Source: Aquimarina sp. MAR_2010_214 (GTDB taxonomy: Bacteria > Bacteroidota > Bacteroidia > Flavobacteriales > Flavobacteriaceae). Taken from it: a stretch of 64,000 bases of DNA. Shown piece after piece: positions 52,664 to 62,218 of this stretch. Position 1 is the first letter of the stretch, and every line of letters begins with the position of its first letter. Where the stretch lies: contig NZ_PJMS01000001.1 in assembly GCF_002846555.1 (NCBI RefSeq), forward strand, positions 2,294,001 to 2,358,000, in the 5' to 3' direction. The notes below the pieces were generated by a model. That model was not told the origin of the DNA, did not search any database, and saw only the letters and a program-made list of their open reading frames with translations. Made by a program: the position numbers and the translations under genes.

Positions 52664-53899
52664 TTACCTCTTTGCTGTTAACTCAGCAATTTTTACGATT
52701 ACTTCTACAGCTTTAATCATACTCTCTACAGGAACATATTCGTATCGTCCATGAAAATTATGTCCACCTGCAAAAATATTTGGACAAGGCAGTCCCATAT
52801 AACTTAATTGCGATCCATCGGTTCCACCTCGTATGGGTTTTATAAGCGGAGTAATATCAAGAGATTTCATAGCCTCTTCAGCAATGTCTACAATATGCAT
52901 TACGGGCTCTACTTTTTCTCGCATATTAAAATACTGATCTTTGATTTCGATATTCACAACCTCTTTGGCATGTTGAGAGTTAATCTCATTTGCCAGATTT
53001 TTCATTACTTTTTTCCTAGCTTCAAAATGTTCTTTGTCATGATCTCTGATGATATACTGTAATTGAGTTTCTTCTACATTACCTTTTATATCATGTAAGT
53101 GAAAAAAACCTTCTCGACCACTGGTATGTTCAGGAGTCTCCATCCTGGGTAACGAATTGATAAAATCCTGTGCGATGTACATGCTATTAATCATTTTTCC
53201 TTTTGCATACCCAGGATGTACAATTTTTCCTTTTATTGTTACCACAGCACCAGCAGCATTAAAATTCTCATATTCAAGCTCACCAATTTGGCTACCATCC
53301 ATAGTATAGGCCCAATCTGCACCAAATTTTGAAACATCAAATTTATGAGCTCCACGACCAATTTCTTCATCAGGAGTAAATCCTATGCGAATTTCCCCAT
53401 GCTTAATCTCAGGATGTTGAATAAGATATTCCATAGCAGTTATTATTTCTGTAATCCCCGCCTTATCATCAGCTCCTAACAGTGTTGTTCCATCTGTAGT
53501 AATAAGTGTTTGTCCTTTATATTGTTTTAAATCTTCAAAATAATCAGGAGAGAGCACAATGTCTTCTGATGCGTTTAATGTAATATCTTTACCATCATAA
53601 TTTTCTACAATCTGTGGGTTCACATTTGCACCTGTAAAATCAGGACTAGTGTCGATGTGTGATATAAAGCCAATAGTTGGTGCTTTCTGATCAATATTAG
53701 AAGGCAACGTAGCCATTATATAGGCATGCTTATCTATACTTACGTCTTCTAAACCAATGGTTTTTAGATCTTCGACTAGTTTATTAGCAAGATCCCACTG
53801 TTTCTCAGTACTGGGAGTCGTATTACTTTCGGGGTCACTTTCGGTATCAATAGTTACGTAACTTATAAATCTATCTATAATATGCTGTTTTGAAATCAT
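52664..53899 (-). CDS. pepT: Peptidase T (tripeptide aminopeptidase)
   Basis: A 411-residue cytoplasmic M20-family metallopeptidase. Motifs include [11 protein letters not shown] (first zinc His), [20 protein letters not shown] (bridging Asp), [14 protein letters not shown] (catalytic Glu and zinc Glu), [15 protein letters not shown], and [20 protein letters not shown] with [16 protein letters not shown] at the C-terminus. It removes the N-terminal residue of tripeptides. A frame 11 codons longer exists, but [20 protein letters not shown] is the usual family start. Confidence 0.96.
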   Translation of the reverse strand: MISKQHIIDRFISYVTIDTESDPESNTTPSTEKQWDLANKLVEDLKTIGLEDVSIDKHAYIMATLPSNIDQKAPTIGFISHIDTSPDFTGANVNPQIVENYDGKDITLNASEDIVLSPDYFEDLKQYKGQTLITTDGTTLLGADDKAGITEIITAMEYLIQHPEIKHGEIRIGFTPDEEIGRGAHKFDVSKFGADWAYTMDGSQIGELEYENFNAAGAVVTIKGKIVHPGYAKGKMINSMYIAQDFINSLPRMETPEHTSGREGFFHLHDIKGNVEETQLQYIIRDHDKEHFEARKKVMKNLANEINSQHAKEVVNIEIKDQYFNMREKVEPVMHIVDIAEEAMKSLDITPLIKPIRGGTDGSQLSYMGLPCPNIFAGGHNFHGRYEYVPVESMIKAVEVIVKIAELTAKR

Positions 53900-53963
53900 G
53901 GCTGCTATTATTTTAATTTCTGAAGAATTCAAAAATACACTTTTATTAGAACCTTGGATAACT

Positions 53964-53971
53964 TATTTTTG
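53964..53971 (+). promoter_or_regulatory. Predicted -7 box of pyrD
   Basis: TATTTTTG matches TAnnTTTG, 21 nt upstream of the pyrD start. Confidence 0.5.
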
Positions 53972-53991
53972 CATAAGCAAAATTATATTTA

Positions 53992-55020
53992 ATGTATAAA
54001 TTCTTACTACGACCTTTATTGTTCTTATTTGATCCAGAAAATGTGCATCATTTTACCTTTAGAATGATTCGATTTTTTTCAAAAATTCCATTAATACCAT
54101 CAATTTTCAGAAGCTTATATAAGGTTAATGATCCAAAATTGGAACGAGAGGTTTTTGGATTAAAATTTGATAACCCTGTAGGATTAGCTGCTGGGTTTGA
54201 CAAGAATGCAGTTTTGTATAATGAATTAGCTAATTTTGGATTTGGGTTTATTGAAATAGGAACGGTGACTCCCAAAGGTCAGAAAGGTAATCCTAAAAAA
54301 AGGTTGTTTAGACTTAAAGAAGATCAGGGGATTATCAATAGAATGGGATTTAATAATGAGGGACTGGAGGCTGTTATACATCAGCTTAAAAAAAATAAAG
54401 GTAAACTTATTATAGGTGGAAATATAGGAAAGAATACAGATACGTTACCAGAGCATTATACCAAAGATTATCTAGAGTGTTTTCACACATTACATCCTTA
54501 TGTAGATTATTTTGTACTGAATGTAAGTTGCCCAAATGTAGGAAGTCATGCAAAGCTAAATGATAAAGAGTATTTAAATGAATTAATACTTGCTGTACAA
54601 CAAGAAAATAAAACATTCAAAAAACAAAAACCAATTGTGTTGAAGATCGCACCAGATTTAAATACAAATCAATTGGATGAAATCATAGAATTGGTAGCCG
54701 AGACTAATTTGGATGGTGTTATCGCTAGTAATACTTCTGTAAGCAGAGAAGGACTAAAGGCTTCAAAAAATAGATTAGAAACTATTGGTAATGGAGGGTT
54801 GAGTGGTCAACCTATAAAAAATAAAAGTACAGAGGTAATTAGATATTTATCAGAAAAAAGTAATAAAGCGTTCCCTATTATTGGGGTAGGAGGAATACAT
54901 ACTGCTGCCGATGCTATAGAAAAATTAGAAGCTGGAGCAAGTCTAGTACAAATATATACAGGCTTTATATATGAAGGACCTAGATTAATCAAGGATATTA
55001 ATAAAGCGCTATTAAAATAA
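53992..55020 (+). CDS. pyrD: Quinone-dependent dihydroorotate dehydrogenase
   Basis: A 342-residue class 2 enzyme. The N-terminal amphipathic helices ([20 protein letters not shown]) dock it at the membrane. [40 protein letters not shown] and [19 protein letters not shown] are the FMN/quinone-tunnel motifs, and LNVSCPNV holds the catalytic Ser. [11 protein letters not shown] and [20 protein letters not shown] complete the barrel. It oxidizes dihydroorotate in pyrimidine synthesis. Confidence 0.97.
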   Translation: MYKFLLRPLLFLFDPENVHHFTFRMIRFFSKIPLIPSIFRSLYKVNDPKLEREVFGLKFDNPVGLAAGFDKNAVLYNELANFGFGFIEIGTVTPKGQKGNPKKRLFRLKEDQGIINRMGFNNEGLEAVIHQLKKNKGKLIIGGNIGKNTDTLPEHYTKDYLECFHTLHPYVDYFVLNVSCPNVGSHAKLNDKEYLNELILAVQQENKTFKKQKPIVLKIAPDLNTNQLDEIIELVAETNLDGVIASNTSVSREGLKASKNRLETIGNGGLSGQPIKNKSTEVIRYLSEKSNKAFPIIGVGGIHTAADAIEKLEAGASLVQIYTGFIYEGPRLIKDINKALLK

Positions 55021-55025
55021 AGTAT

Positions 55026-55059
55026 AAACCTTCAAGGTTTTTGTAAACCTTGAAGGTTT
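55026..55059. repeat. Inverted repeat between pyrD and the LysE-type gene
   Basis: AAACCTTCAAGGTTT (55026-55040) and AAACCTTGAAGGTTT (55045-55059) pair perfectly over 15 bp with a 4-nt loop. It ends 7 nt before the next start codon, so it would sit at the ribosome-binding region. The sequence looks like a dispersed flavobacterial intergenic hairpin; that impression comes from memory and was not checked. Confidence 0.7.
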
Positions 55060-55066
55060 AAAAATT

Positions 55067-55684
55067 ATGAACTACGAAATTCTCTACACCTTTGTTTTGG
55101 CTACATCGGCATTGGCAATCTCACCAGGACCCGATAATATATTTGTACTAATGCAAAGTGTGGTAAATGGCAAAAAGTATGGATTGGCTGTTGTGGCAGG
55201 TCTAATGTCTGGGTGTATAATACACACTACATTGGTTGCTTTTGGTGTATCTGCAATTATTAAACAAAGTGAAATTCTCTTTTTTGCTATTAAACTGTTT
55301 GGTGCATTATATCTGTTTTTTTTGGCTTATAAAGTGTTTAGAAGTGAAGCTTCAGTAAACTTATCAGAAAGTGGCATGCCCAAAAAAAGTCTTGGACAGC
55401 TATTTAAACAAGGGTTTATAATGAATGTTTTAAATCCTAAAGTATCGATATTCTTTTTAGCATTTTTTCCTGGATTTTTGTTTAGTAATACAATGAGTAA
55501 CGTACTACAGTTTTATATACTCGGATTTCTTTTTATCGTGGTGTCGTTTGTTGTTTTTGGTCTAGTAGCAGTTCTGGCAGGATCTATTGCCGAGTATTTA
55601 AAAAAGAGTTCAAAAATAGGAGTCGTTTTAAAATGGCTTCAGATTATTGTCTTTATCGGGATAGGAGTCTTTATTCTTCTTTAA
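55067..55684 (+). CDS. LysE/RhtB-family amino-acid exporter
   Basis: A 205-residue inner-membrane protein with about six helices. ATSALAISPGPDNIFVLMQS (about 13-32) is the LysE/RhtB signature, followed by KYGLAVVAGLMSGC and GFIMNVLNPKVSIFFLAFFP. It exports amino acids or related compounds; the substrate is unknown. The 15-bp inverted repeat directly before its start could limit its translation. Confidence 0.9.
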   Translation: MNYEILYTFVLATSALAISPGPDNIFVLMQSVVNGKKYGLAVVAGLMSGCIIHTTLVAFGVSAIIKQSEILFFAIKLFGALYLFFLAYKVFRSEASVNLSESGMPKKSLGQLFKQGFIMNVLNPKVSIFFLAFFPGFLFSNTMSNVLQFYILGFLFIVVSFVVFGLVAVLAGSIAEYLKKSSKIGVVLKWLQIIVFIGIGVFILL

Positions 55685-55704
55685 GGGGAATATGTACTGA
55701 TCAA

Positions 55705-55733
55705 AAAAACCAAGACATTATGCCTTGGTTTTT
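55705..55733. terminator. Terminator after the LysE-type gene
   Basis: AAAAACCAAG (55705-55714) pairs with CTTGGTTTTT (55724-55733), and A/T tracts lie on both sides, so it could serve the convergent minus-strand operon too. Confidence 0.85.
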
Positions 55734-55794
55734 ATTTAGGTAATGGGTGTTAATGGGGTAAGTTATAATACGCTACTACTTGATAATAACATTT

Positions 55795-56346
55795 TTATTT
55801 ATTGAAATACTTCATTACAGCATAGTAATCATTGATATCTACTCCTTCTGTTTTTAGTTTGGATAGAATATCCTGCTGCTCACCGCTTCTATTTGTTGAT
55901 GCTATGATTACAATTCTTAGTTCATCAAGTTGCCCAGCGGTAACAGAAAATGTAGTGCTGGCATTTCTATTATAGAAATCCATAGAATATTTTTCTAACT
56001 CTATAAAGGTCCTGACATCAATCCCTAGTGGAGTTAAATTAGTATTTGGGATTGGGTATAGGCGAGAGCTTCCATTTAATTTTAAGTATCCCAAAATCGC
56101 ATCATTGTCAATTACTTCTTGTGTAAATTCTGGTATAGATTGATCGTAAAATGTACCTGATACTGCAGAAAGATCATAAGTAAGAGATCGAACGTTTGCA
56201 TTACCATCCTGTCCATTAGTGCCGTTGCTACCTGCAACACCTTGTTCTCCTTGTGGTCCTATAGCTCCATCTTCGCCGTCTGAGCAACCTAATGCTAATA
56301 GAGTAATAAATGCTAAAAATAAGTGCTTTAATTTTTTTGTTTTCAT
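55795..56346 (-). CDS. Lipoprotein with a short collagen-like segment
   Basis: A 183-residue protein with a lipoprotein signal (AFITLLALGCSDGEDG). Immediately after the Cys it has about eight Gly-X-Y triplets (GAIGPQGEQGVAGSNGTNGQ), a collagen-like stalk that is frequent in Bacteroidota surface lipoproteins. The remaining 130 residues are an unrecognized mixed alpha/beta domain. It is the last gene of a minus-strand surface-protein run, 24 nt after a kelch-like lipoprotein gene. Confidence 0.85.
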   Translation of the reverse strand: MKTKKLKHLFLAFITLLALGCSDGEDGAIGPQGEQGVAGSNGTNGQDGNANVRSLTYDLSAVSGTFYDQSIPEFTQEVIDNDAILGYLKLNGSSRLYPIPNTNLTPLGIDVRTFIELEKYSMDFYNRNASTTFSVTAGQLDELRIVIIASTNRSGEQQDILSKLKTEGVDINDYYAVMKYFNK

Positions 56347-56369
56347 GATGTAAAGTTTTAATTATATAT

Positions 56370-57620
56370 TTAGTTGAGATTCCAAACAGAATTATTTGCT
56401 AGACCCAGTGAAGAACCACCAGCTACAGCATATAGTTTTCCATTTAATGATGCGAAAGCATATTTTAATTTCCCGGTTATTGCGCTTCTGTTTGTGGCCA
56501 ACTCCCAATCAATACCGTTACTTGATTGATAATAATTAGTAAGATTAGAGCCGGATACTATGTTAAGTCTATTGTTTAAGACAGTAAGTGTTGGATTGTA
56601 TGAGAAGTTTATCGTTGTATTATTTGATAGCTCATTCCATGTAACTCCATCTGTGCTTGTTCGTATAGTTACACTTCGGTTACTCGGATCTCCCTTTTCT
56701 AAAACACCATATAGTGTATTGTTTAAATTTGAAACAGCCATCCCATATTTAAAATCAAAACCATGATTTTCAGTTTCTAGAGTCCAATTAAGACCATCGG
56801 TAGAACTGTAGATATGACGCTCATTAGAAGGGTCTGCAATGTTACTATTATATGCAGCAATACGCCATAATTTGTTGTTAAACACGGTCATGGTCATGTT
56901 GTTATATTGATTAAATGGAGTTATCTCAATTTCCTCTGTCCAATTAATACCATCGTCAGAACTATAGATTGACCTAGATATATTTCCTCCTCGTATACCT
57001 CCGTAAATCCATAATTTGTTTTTAAATACGATAGCATAGTGTCTATCAATAGCACCAAATAGTGGAGTATCTTGTGCTAAAACCCAATCAATACCATCAG
57101 AACTTGACCAAATATCCCCTAAAGGATCTCCTGCTTCGTTTTGCCCTCCTATAACCCATAATTTACCATTGAAAGCTACTGTAGTTGAATATGCTCGCTT
57201 AGGAAAAGCTGTATTGTCGGTGAGTAACCTGGGAGTGATATGTTCTGTGGTAAAGGCTCTGATTGTAGATGTTGCAATATCCTTTACGCCATTATTTGCA
57301 GTTACTTTCCATTTATGGATAGCTCCAATTTCAAGAGGGGTTTCTATTGTATATGATGTGGTGGTAACACTGGCTATTTTACTCATAGTGTCGTCGTCAA
57401 ACCCTATGTAAATATCATAGCTAAAAGATTCATTACTCTCAAAAGCATCCCATGATAATTCTCCATCAATACGAAAAAGAGTTTCATCAGTGGTTGGTGT
57501 AGAAAGTGTGATTTCACCAAACTCAAATTGTACAACAGGCTGATCATCATCACTCTTACAGCTTAGTAGTAGTGTGCAAAGCGCTAAAGTGATAGTGAAG
57601 TGTTTAAAAAAAGTTTTCAT
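56370..57620 (-). CDS. Kelch-like beta-propeller lipoprotein with an N-terminal fibronectin III-like domain
   Basis: A 416-residue lipoprotein (LALCTLLLSCKSDDDQPV). Residues about 35-130 resemble a fibronectin type III fold (LSTPTTDETLFRIDGELSWD, then IYIGFDDDTMSKIASV). Residues about 140-416 contain five or six kelch-like units, each with a GKLWVIGG-type strand and a IWSSSDGIDW-type strand. It is probably surface-exposed and binds a ligand or partner. A related kelch lipoprotein opens the operon at 62219-63241. Confidence 0.85.
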   Translation of the reverse strand: MKTFFKHFTITLALCTLLLSCKSDDDQPVVQFEFGEITLSTPTTDETLFRIDGELSWDAFESNESFSYDIYIGFDDDTMSKIASVTTTSYTIETPLEIGAIHKWKVTANNGVKDIATSTIRAFTTEHITPRLLTDNTAFPKRAYSTTVAFNGKLWVIGGQNEAGDPLGDIWSSSDGIDWVLAQDTPLFGAIDRHYAIVFKNKLWIYGGIRGGNISRSIYSSDDGINWTEEIEITPFNQYNNMTMTVFNNKLWRIAAYNSNIADPSNERHIYSSTDGLNWTLETENHGFDFKYGMAVSNLNNTLYGVLEKGDPSNRSVTIRTSTDGVTWNELSNNTTINFSYNPTLTVLNNRLNIVSGSNLTNYYQSSNGIDWELATNRSAITGKLKYAFASLNGKLYAVAGGSSLGLANNSVWNLN

Positions 57621-57898
57621 GTGTTCTTACTTTATTGTTTTTAAAAATTTTAATCTATGTTAGTATAGGTTAGTGTTGTGTATATAGATTACTATCAATT
57701 TTGTTTTTAGATGCACCTTTTGTTTTTGATTGGTATGTGGTTCAGTTAAGTTTTTAGTTGTCGATCAGAGCCCTTCTATAAATTCAGGATGTCTGTCGAA
57801 GATTTTTGAAAACACAAATTTGGAATCACTTCGACAAGCTCAGTGTGACATATTGACTTCATCTTATCCTTTAAGGTAAACGACATTGATAATTCGGG
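57621..57898. other. Intergenic gap with a dispersed-repeat-like element
   Basis: This gap splits the surface-gene run into two parts. It contains CTTCGACAAGCTCAGTGTGA at about 57830, preceded by CTGTCGAAGATTTTTG near 57792. I recall similar strings in many Bacteroidota intergenic regions, but this could not be checked here. Confidence 0.45.
57829..57851. repeat. Possible dispersed intergenic repeat
   Basis: The element runs ACTTCGACAAGCTCAGTGTG and ACAT. CTTCGAC can pair with the earlier GTCGAAG at about 57794-57800 to make a long-loop hairpin. Only one copy is in this window. Confidence 0.4.
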
Positions 57899-58498
57899 TT
57901 AAAAAAAGGCAGAAATACCAATACCCAGAAAAATAGAGGACAGACTTTCTTTGTAACCAGATGGTGCATTATTAGGATTAATATCTTCCCAGGAGTAACT
58001 TACACTTGGTTCGATGGCAATATGGTTTCCAAGAAAAAAAGCATAACCAGCCCCAACTCTAAAACCAAAAATATTTGATTTTATATCTGTTGAGCCAAGC
58101 AACCCTTCATCGGTAGTTGTTTTAGAACTCCCTATTCCAACAAGACCTTCGAAATAGATGTTGTTTTGTAGATAATAACGGGCAAAAGGCCCAATACCAA
58201 AACCATTAGTGGTCGTTTCTATATCTCCAAAATCTGAATCTTGCTTTTCTTTGTTTGTATTGATACCTAATTCGAGACCCACGGCAAGATTATCGATTAC
58301 AAAATACCCAACTTTTGGTGTTATTCTGGTGGTAAACGCGGTTGCTTTGTCATCATTTCTTTTTCGGGTAGTGAAATACACATTAACACTTCCGTTAGCA
58401 ATAAAACTCCCCTTTGTTTTGGCTTCAAAATCAGATTCTTGTGCCTGGGATGAAACTATAAAAATGAATGATATGATTAATGTGACTACTTTTTTCAT
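57899..58498 (-). CDS. Small outer-membrane beta-barrel (OmpW/porin-like)
   Basis: A 199-residue protein with a signal peptide (1-19, ending SSQAQ). It shows alternating polar/hydrophobic strands with glycine turns (VGYFVIDNLAVGLELGINTN, ARYYLQNNIYFEGLVGIGSS, SYSWEDINPNNAPSGYKES) and ends in Phe (GIGISAFF), the usual barrel-assembly signal. Porin-family eight-stranded barrels look like this. It lies 12 nt after the TapB-like gene and ends the upper surface operon. Confidence 0.82.
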   Translation of the reverse strand: MKKVVTLIISFIFIVSSQAQESDFEAKTKGSFIANGSVNVYFTTRKRNDDKATAFTTRITPKVGYFVIDNLAVGLELGINTNKEKQDSDFGDIETTTNGFGIGPFARYYLQNNIYFEGLVGIGSSKTTTDEGLLGSTDIKSNIFGFRVGAGYAFFLGNHIAIEPSVSYSWEDINPNNAPSGYKESLSSIFLGIGISAFF

Positions 58499-58510
58499 AA
58501 TGAATTAATT

Positions 58511-59197
58511 TTAGTTGATTTGATGTAAAATGCTTTTTGTGATTAGTTTTCCGTTAGCTTTGCGTGTTTCTTCTTTTACCATGCCTACACCTTCTGCTAT
58601 CCATTGTTTAGTATGTTGTGTCGTAGTCATTCCCATGGTTAACTCATTGGTATAGGTAATTACATAGCAATCAAAAGTCCCTGCAGGAGTTGTAACTTGC
58701 TCTTTTGCAATTACTTTTCTGTTTAACATATTGGTAGTCATGTTTATGTTCATGATTCCTGCATCTACAGACATATGTACAGATGCATTAGGCAATTCTT
58801 GATCAATGACTAAGTTATCGGGGAAAGAGATATCATCTCCTGTAATACTATATTCCATGTCATTATACTGATCAAGTATACCGGGGGCAATAAAAAACTC
58901 GGGATCTAAACGGGTCGTTTTTCCCGAACAACGAGCTTTAAATGATGAGGTGATAATTGATTTGTTGTTTTTACCATTTTTTAGATGCATGGAAATAGTA
59001 ATAACACTTTGATTAGCTGTGTTTTTTACATCGGTTACCTTAAATTCGGTTATGGTAGAAAGGCGTTCTTTTTTATCATATTGATGAATGATTAGTTTTT
59101 TACCTTCCTCGCTAGCATAAAACTTACTACAATTGTTGTTTTGAGCAGAAACCGATGTGAGTACCAGTATTGCAATTAAAAAAGCGATATTTTTCAT
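58511..59197 (-). CDS. Secreted TapB/DUF3108-like protein
   Basis: A 228-residue protein with a signal peptide (MKNIAFLIAILVLTSVSAQ). The mature part has strand-rich repeats (NNCSKFYASEEGKKLIIHQY, then PAGTFDCYVITYTNELTMG, and KQWIAEGVGMVKEETRKANG), a layout I associate with TapB-family or DUF3108-like proteins of Bacteroidota. Function not established. It is within a six-gene minus-strand run, 54 nt after the unknown lipoprotein and 12 nt before the OmpW-like barrel. Confidence 0.65.
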   Translation of the reverse strand: MKNIAFLIAILVLTSVSAQNNNCSKFYASEEGKKLIIHQYDKKERLSTITEFKVTDVKNTANQSVITISMHLKNGKNNKSIITSSFKARCSGKTTRLDPEFFIAPGILDQYNDMEYSITGDDISFPDNLVIDQELPNASVHMSVDAGIMNINMTTNMLNRKVIAKEQVTTPAGTFDCYVITYTNELTMGMTTTQHTKQWIAEGVGMVKEETRKANGKLITKSILHQIN

Positions 59198-59251
59198 AAC
59201 TTATTTTATTAATCGTTACTTTATTTTTTTTTGATAAGTGAAACGATGATT

Positions 59252-60505
59252 TTATGGGTTAAACCGAATTGAAATAGATTCTCCATTTCGTTCCAACAGA
59301 TCATATGTTCTATCAATTGCATCTTGTATGTAATCTGCATAGTTGAGGTTATTAGATAAATTGATCAAATCAGCAGAATTATCTTCAAAACGAGAAGTGT
59401 CTTCAAAATAATTGGTATAATCAGAAAGACTTTCTGGTAGCTGTGGGAGTGTTATTTTATTCACACCATTATTCGGAAAAGTAATGTGCCAAGAAAGATC
59501 TTTATCCACGGGGTTTATAATTTGAGTATCAATATGGGTACATAAATAGCTACCAGATGGTTGTACTTGCAGACTGTTTGATGTGGAGGTGTATGAAAAA
59601 TTCCAGTCAGGTTTTGTAACAGATACTATTTCAGGTAAAACATCAGTTTTAATAGCTTTTCTATGATATATTCCACCGGGATATGATCCTCCATATGTTG
59701 TTAAGTAATACTCAAAACCATCAGTAATTTCCATATGTTGAGGAAAGTTACTTTCGAGGTTAACATATCTGTTGGTATCATAAATAGCAGAAAGATCAGC
59801 GTGATTATCATCTGAAGCATCATTTACCGTTATAGCACTGGTAGGTACGATGTTAAAATCTGCAAAACTTAACGTTCTATTTTCAGTTTCTTTATAGTTA
59901 TCAATCCATGTATATCCATAAACAACAGGATCTACATCATTTGGCTTATAACTTATTTTTAGGAAAATTTTATTGGCAGAACCTTCTTTGTTATATTCAT
60001 AGGTTTTAGTGGGAGCACTGGTTAGGGGATCGACTCCATCTGTACTAGTCCTATTTTTTAGTCCATAAACAGAAAGCCTGATGCGTGTAGCCCCGGTTAA
60101 GTTTAGCGTGAATTTTATGCTACCGTTTCTAGTAGAGCTGTAATTGGGAGTAATTGCACTACTGCCTACAGGTACATCTTTGATTGTGATTAAATTTTTA
60201 TAACTATCGGTCTCTAAAAGGGTAGTAAGCATGAAGTTACCTGAAGTATATCCTTTCGCAGTTAGTGTATAAATTCCTGGTACTTTATTAGTTTCTACTG
60301 TGGCTAAGATCTCACCTTCTGCATTGTTGGCTATGATCATATTAGGTAAGCTGTTTACACTAAGGTTAGAATAATCAAATGTTGCTAATATGATTTCTTG
60401 ATTAGGATCTATTCCGGGGCCATCGTCATCGCTAGAGCAAGACAAGAATATGGTAATCGATAGCGATAATAAAAATAGATTTAAAATAGATTTTGATGTT
60501 TTCAT
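59252..60505 (-). CDS. Lipoprotein of unknown function
   Basis: A 417-residue lipoprotein: signal with lipobox FLSCSSDDDG (about residues 20-29). The mature protein looks all-beta, with an N-terminal region of about 110 residues (IIANNAEGEILATVETNKVP) and a longer part containing SYLCTHIDTQIINPVDKDLS. I do not recognize a domain. Only 11 nt separate it from the OmpA-family gene upstream, so it belongs to the same operon. Confidence 0.75.
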   Translation of the reverse strand: MKTSKSILNLFLLSLSITIFLSCSSDDDGPGIDPNQEIILATFDYSNLSVNSLPNMIIANNAEGEILATVETNKVPGIYTLTAKGYTSGNFMLTTLLETDSYKNLITIKDVPVGSSAITPNYSSTRNGSIKFTLNLTGATRIRLSVYGLKNRTSTDGVDPLTSAPTKTYEYNKEGSANKIFLKISYKPNDVDPVVYGYTWIDNYKETENRTLSFADFNIVPTSAITVNDASDDNHADLSAIYDTNRYVNLESNFPQHMEITDGFEYYLTTYGGSYPGGIYHRKAIKTDVLPEIVSVTKPDWNFSYTSTSNSLQVQPSGSYLCTHIDTQIINPVDKDLSWHITFPNNGVNKITLPQLPESLSDYTNYFEDTSRFEDNSADLINLSNNLNYADYIQDAIDRTYDLLERNGESISIRFNP

Positions 60506-60516
60506 TTTTTTGAGAT

Positions 60517-61764
60517 TTAGAGTTTGATAAATTCTACTCTTCTGTTTTTTGCTTTTCCGGCCTTTGAAGTATTATCTGCTATTGGGTTTGCTTCTCCTTT
60601 TCCTTCGATTTGGATTCTACTAAACCGAATATCATATTGTTCTACAAGAATCATTTTAACGGCTTTTGCTCGTTGTTCAGAAAGTTTTCTATTGCTTTCT
60701 GCATTCCCATCAGCATCTGTATGACCTGTGATTTTTATTTTCATGTCGGGTATGCTTTGCAAAGCGGTAGCCACTTCTTTTATAATAGTTTCAGACCCTC
60801 CGGTGATAGTTGAGGATCCTGCTTTAAAAAGGATGGCGTTGGTAGATAAACGTCCTTCGGTAATAAGTTTACTTCGATTATCCTGACCACTCTTAGCTAT
60901 TTTGATATCAGATATGTATACCTCGTCTTTATCACTTGCATCCCGCAATCCTTTGGTGTATAATTTGAATGCATTTGCTTTTTGCGGAACTAATCTTGGG
61001 ATATCCACGATTTTATTTTCATTAAGCCATACTCGCATTCGGGTTTTATTGACAGCGATAGCTATATGAGACATTCCTTTTATTGCAGTACGATAATCTT
61101 TACCTATTTTATTTCGGATCTGGCGTTGTCCGTTTGTTACTTTTTCTACAACGCCCTGGGATTCGATGAATTGGCAAGGAGATAGTTCTACCATACACCA
61201 GTTTTTTGATCGTTGAAAACCAGTATTGTCTTCGAGTAAAAGTTTAATCCAGGCCTGAGAACTTGTTTTTTTATCTAATCCCTGAGTAAGAAGATCAAAT
61301 TCTATGGTGTAATTTTCGGAAAGTGACTCTTTAATTGTCGGAACATACTTAGAGTTACCTCCTAAACGGAACCATTTTTTGCCATCAATCTTTACGATTT
61401 CACCAGAGCCATTGGTATCCCATTTGGCAGGAAAATCTCCTTGTTGATCATTTGTGAAATCATCTTCAAATACTACAATATTTCCTGATGTAAAATCAGA
61501 GGCACGATTGATTTCATAATCTTTAGAGCTTCCGATAATAACTCCTCTTTTTTTCTTCTTTTTTTTTCTTTTCTTCTTCTTTCCTTCAAAAATACCGTCA
61601 AGACCTTTATTAGTTTTTTTCTCTGTTTCTCGTTCTACACGTTTTTCTACAGTACGTTTTGCTGCTTCTTCTGCCTTTTTACCTAGCCTTTCTAATAATT
61701 GAGCGTTACTTGTTGTGATACTAAATAATGCAACAAGAATGCAAAGTGTTTTTGTAGTTTTCAT
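60517..61764 (-). CDS. OmpA-family protein with a concanavalin-like middle domain
   Basis: A 415-residue protein with a signal peptide (1-21, ending TSNAQ). A helical region rich in Arg/Lys/Glu (about 22-75) ends in a lysine-rich tract (EGKKKKRKKKKKKRG). Residues about 95-270 resemble a LamG/concanavalin-like sandwich (VVFEDDFTNDQQGDFPAKW). The C-terminal OmpA domain binds peptidoglycan: NAILFKAGSSTIT, IKITGHTDADGNAESNRKLS, EGKGEANPIADNTSKAGKAK, NRRVEF. It anchors the outer membrane to the wall. The lysine tract is an A/T homopurine run at about 61545-61590. Confidence 0.9.
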   Translation of the reverse strand: MKTTKTLCILVALFSITTSNAQLLERLGKKAEEAAKRTVEKRVERETEKKTNKGLDGIFEGKKKKRKKKKKKRGVIIGSSKDYEINRASDFTSGNIVVFEDDFTNDQQGDFPAKWDTNGSGEIVKIDGKKWFRLGGNSKYVPTIKESLSENYTIEFDLLTQGLDKKTSSQAWIKLLLEDNTGFQRSKNWCMVELSPCQFIESQGVVEKVTNGQRQIRNKIGKDYRTAIKGMSHIAIAVNKTRMRVWLNENKIVDIPRLVPQKANAFKLYTKGLRDASDKDEVYISDIKIAKSGQDNRSKLITEGRLSTNAILFKAGSSTITGGSETIIKEVATALQSIPDMKIKITGHTDADGNAESNRKLSEQRAKAVKMILVEQYDIRFSRIQIEGKGEANPIADNTSKAGKAKNRRVEFIKL

Positions 61765-61794
61765 CGATTTAAATTTTATTTCCCCTAATTATTT

Positions 61795-62142
61795 TTATTG
61801 ATGATTTTTTGCTTCTAATATTTTTTTCTCGATTGCTGCCCCCAAAGAATCTTTTTGTTTTTGTGTGAGTTTTTTGGCTTGTAAATAATACATGTTCTTG
61901 TACTCTAATTTTTGCTCAGCAGGGAGATCCATTTTTTCAAGTAGTTCTAAAAAGCTTATTGTTTTTCCATTTGATTTTCCATCCAAATTTTCTCCAAATA
62001 CACCAGATAATAAGTTGGCTTGCATATCTAAAAGATTATCTTTTTTTACCGTTTTTTCACTTGTTTTGCTAGTATCTATACTTTGTGCATTTGCCCATTG
62101 TATGATAAAAAATGCTATAATTATGAGTTGTAATGGTTTCAT
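61795..62142 (-). CDS. Small secreted protein of unknown function
   Basis: About 115 residues from the ATG at 62142, chosen because MKPLQLIIIAFFIIQWANAQ is a full signal peptide; an 18-codon longer frame is possible. The mature part is charged and helical (LLEKMDLPAEQKLEYKNMYY, then LTQKQKDSLGAAIEKKI), perhaps a coiled coil. No family recognized. It is 30 nt before the OmpA-family gene in the same operon. Confidence 0.7.
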   Translation of the reverse strand: MKPLQLIIIAFFIIQWANAQSIDTSKTSEKTVKKDNLLDMQANLLSGVFGENLDGKSNGKTISFLELLEKMDLPAEQKLEYKNMYYLQAKKLTQKQKDSLGAAIEKKILEAKNHQ

Positions 62143-62218
62143 GATTTTCCAAATTTTAATTCTGTCATTTACTTCGTTAATAATGATGAAATGCATCTTG
62201 TTTATATAAGAGCAGTTC

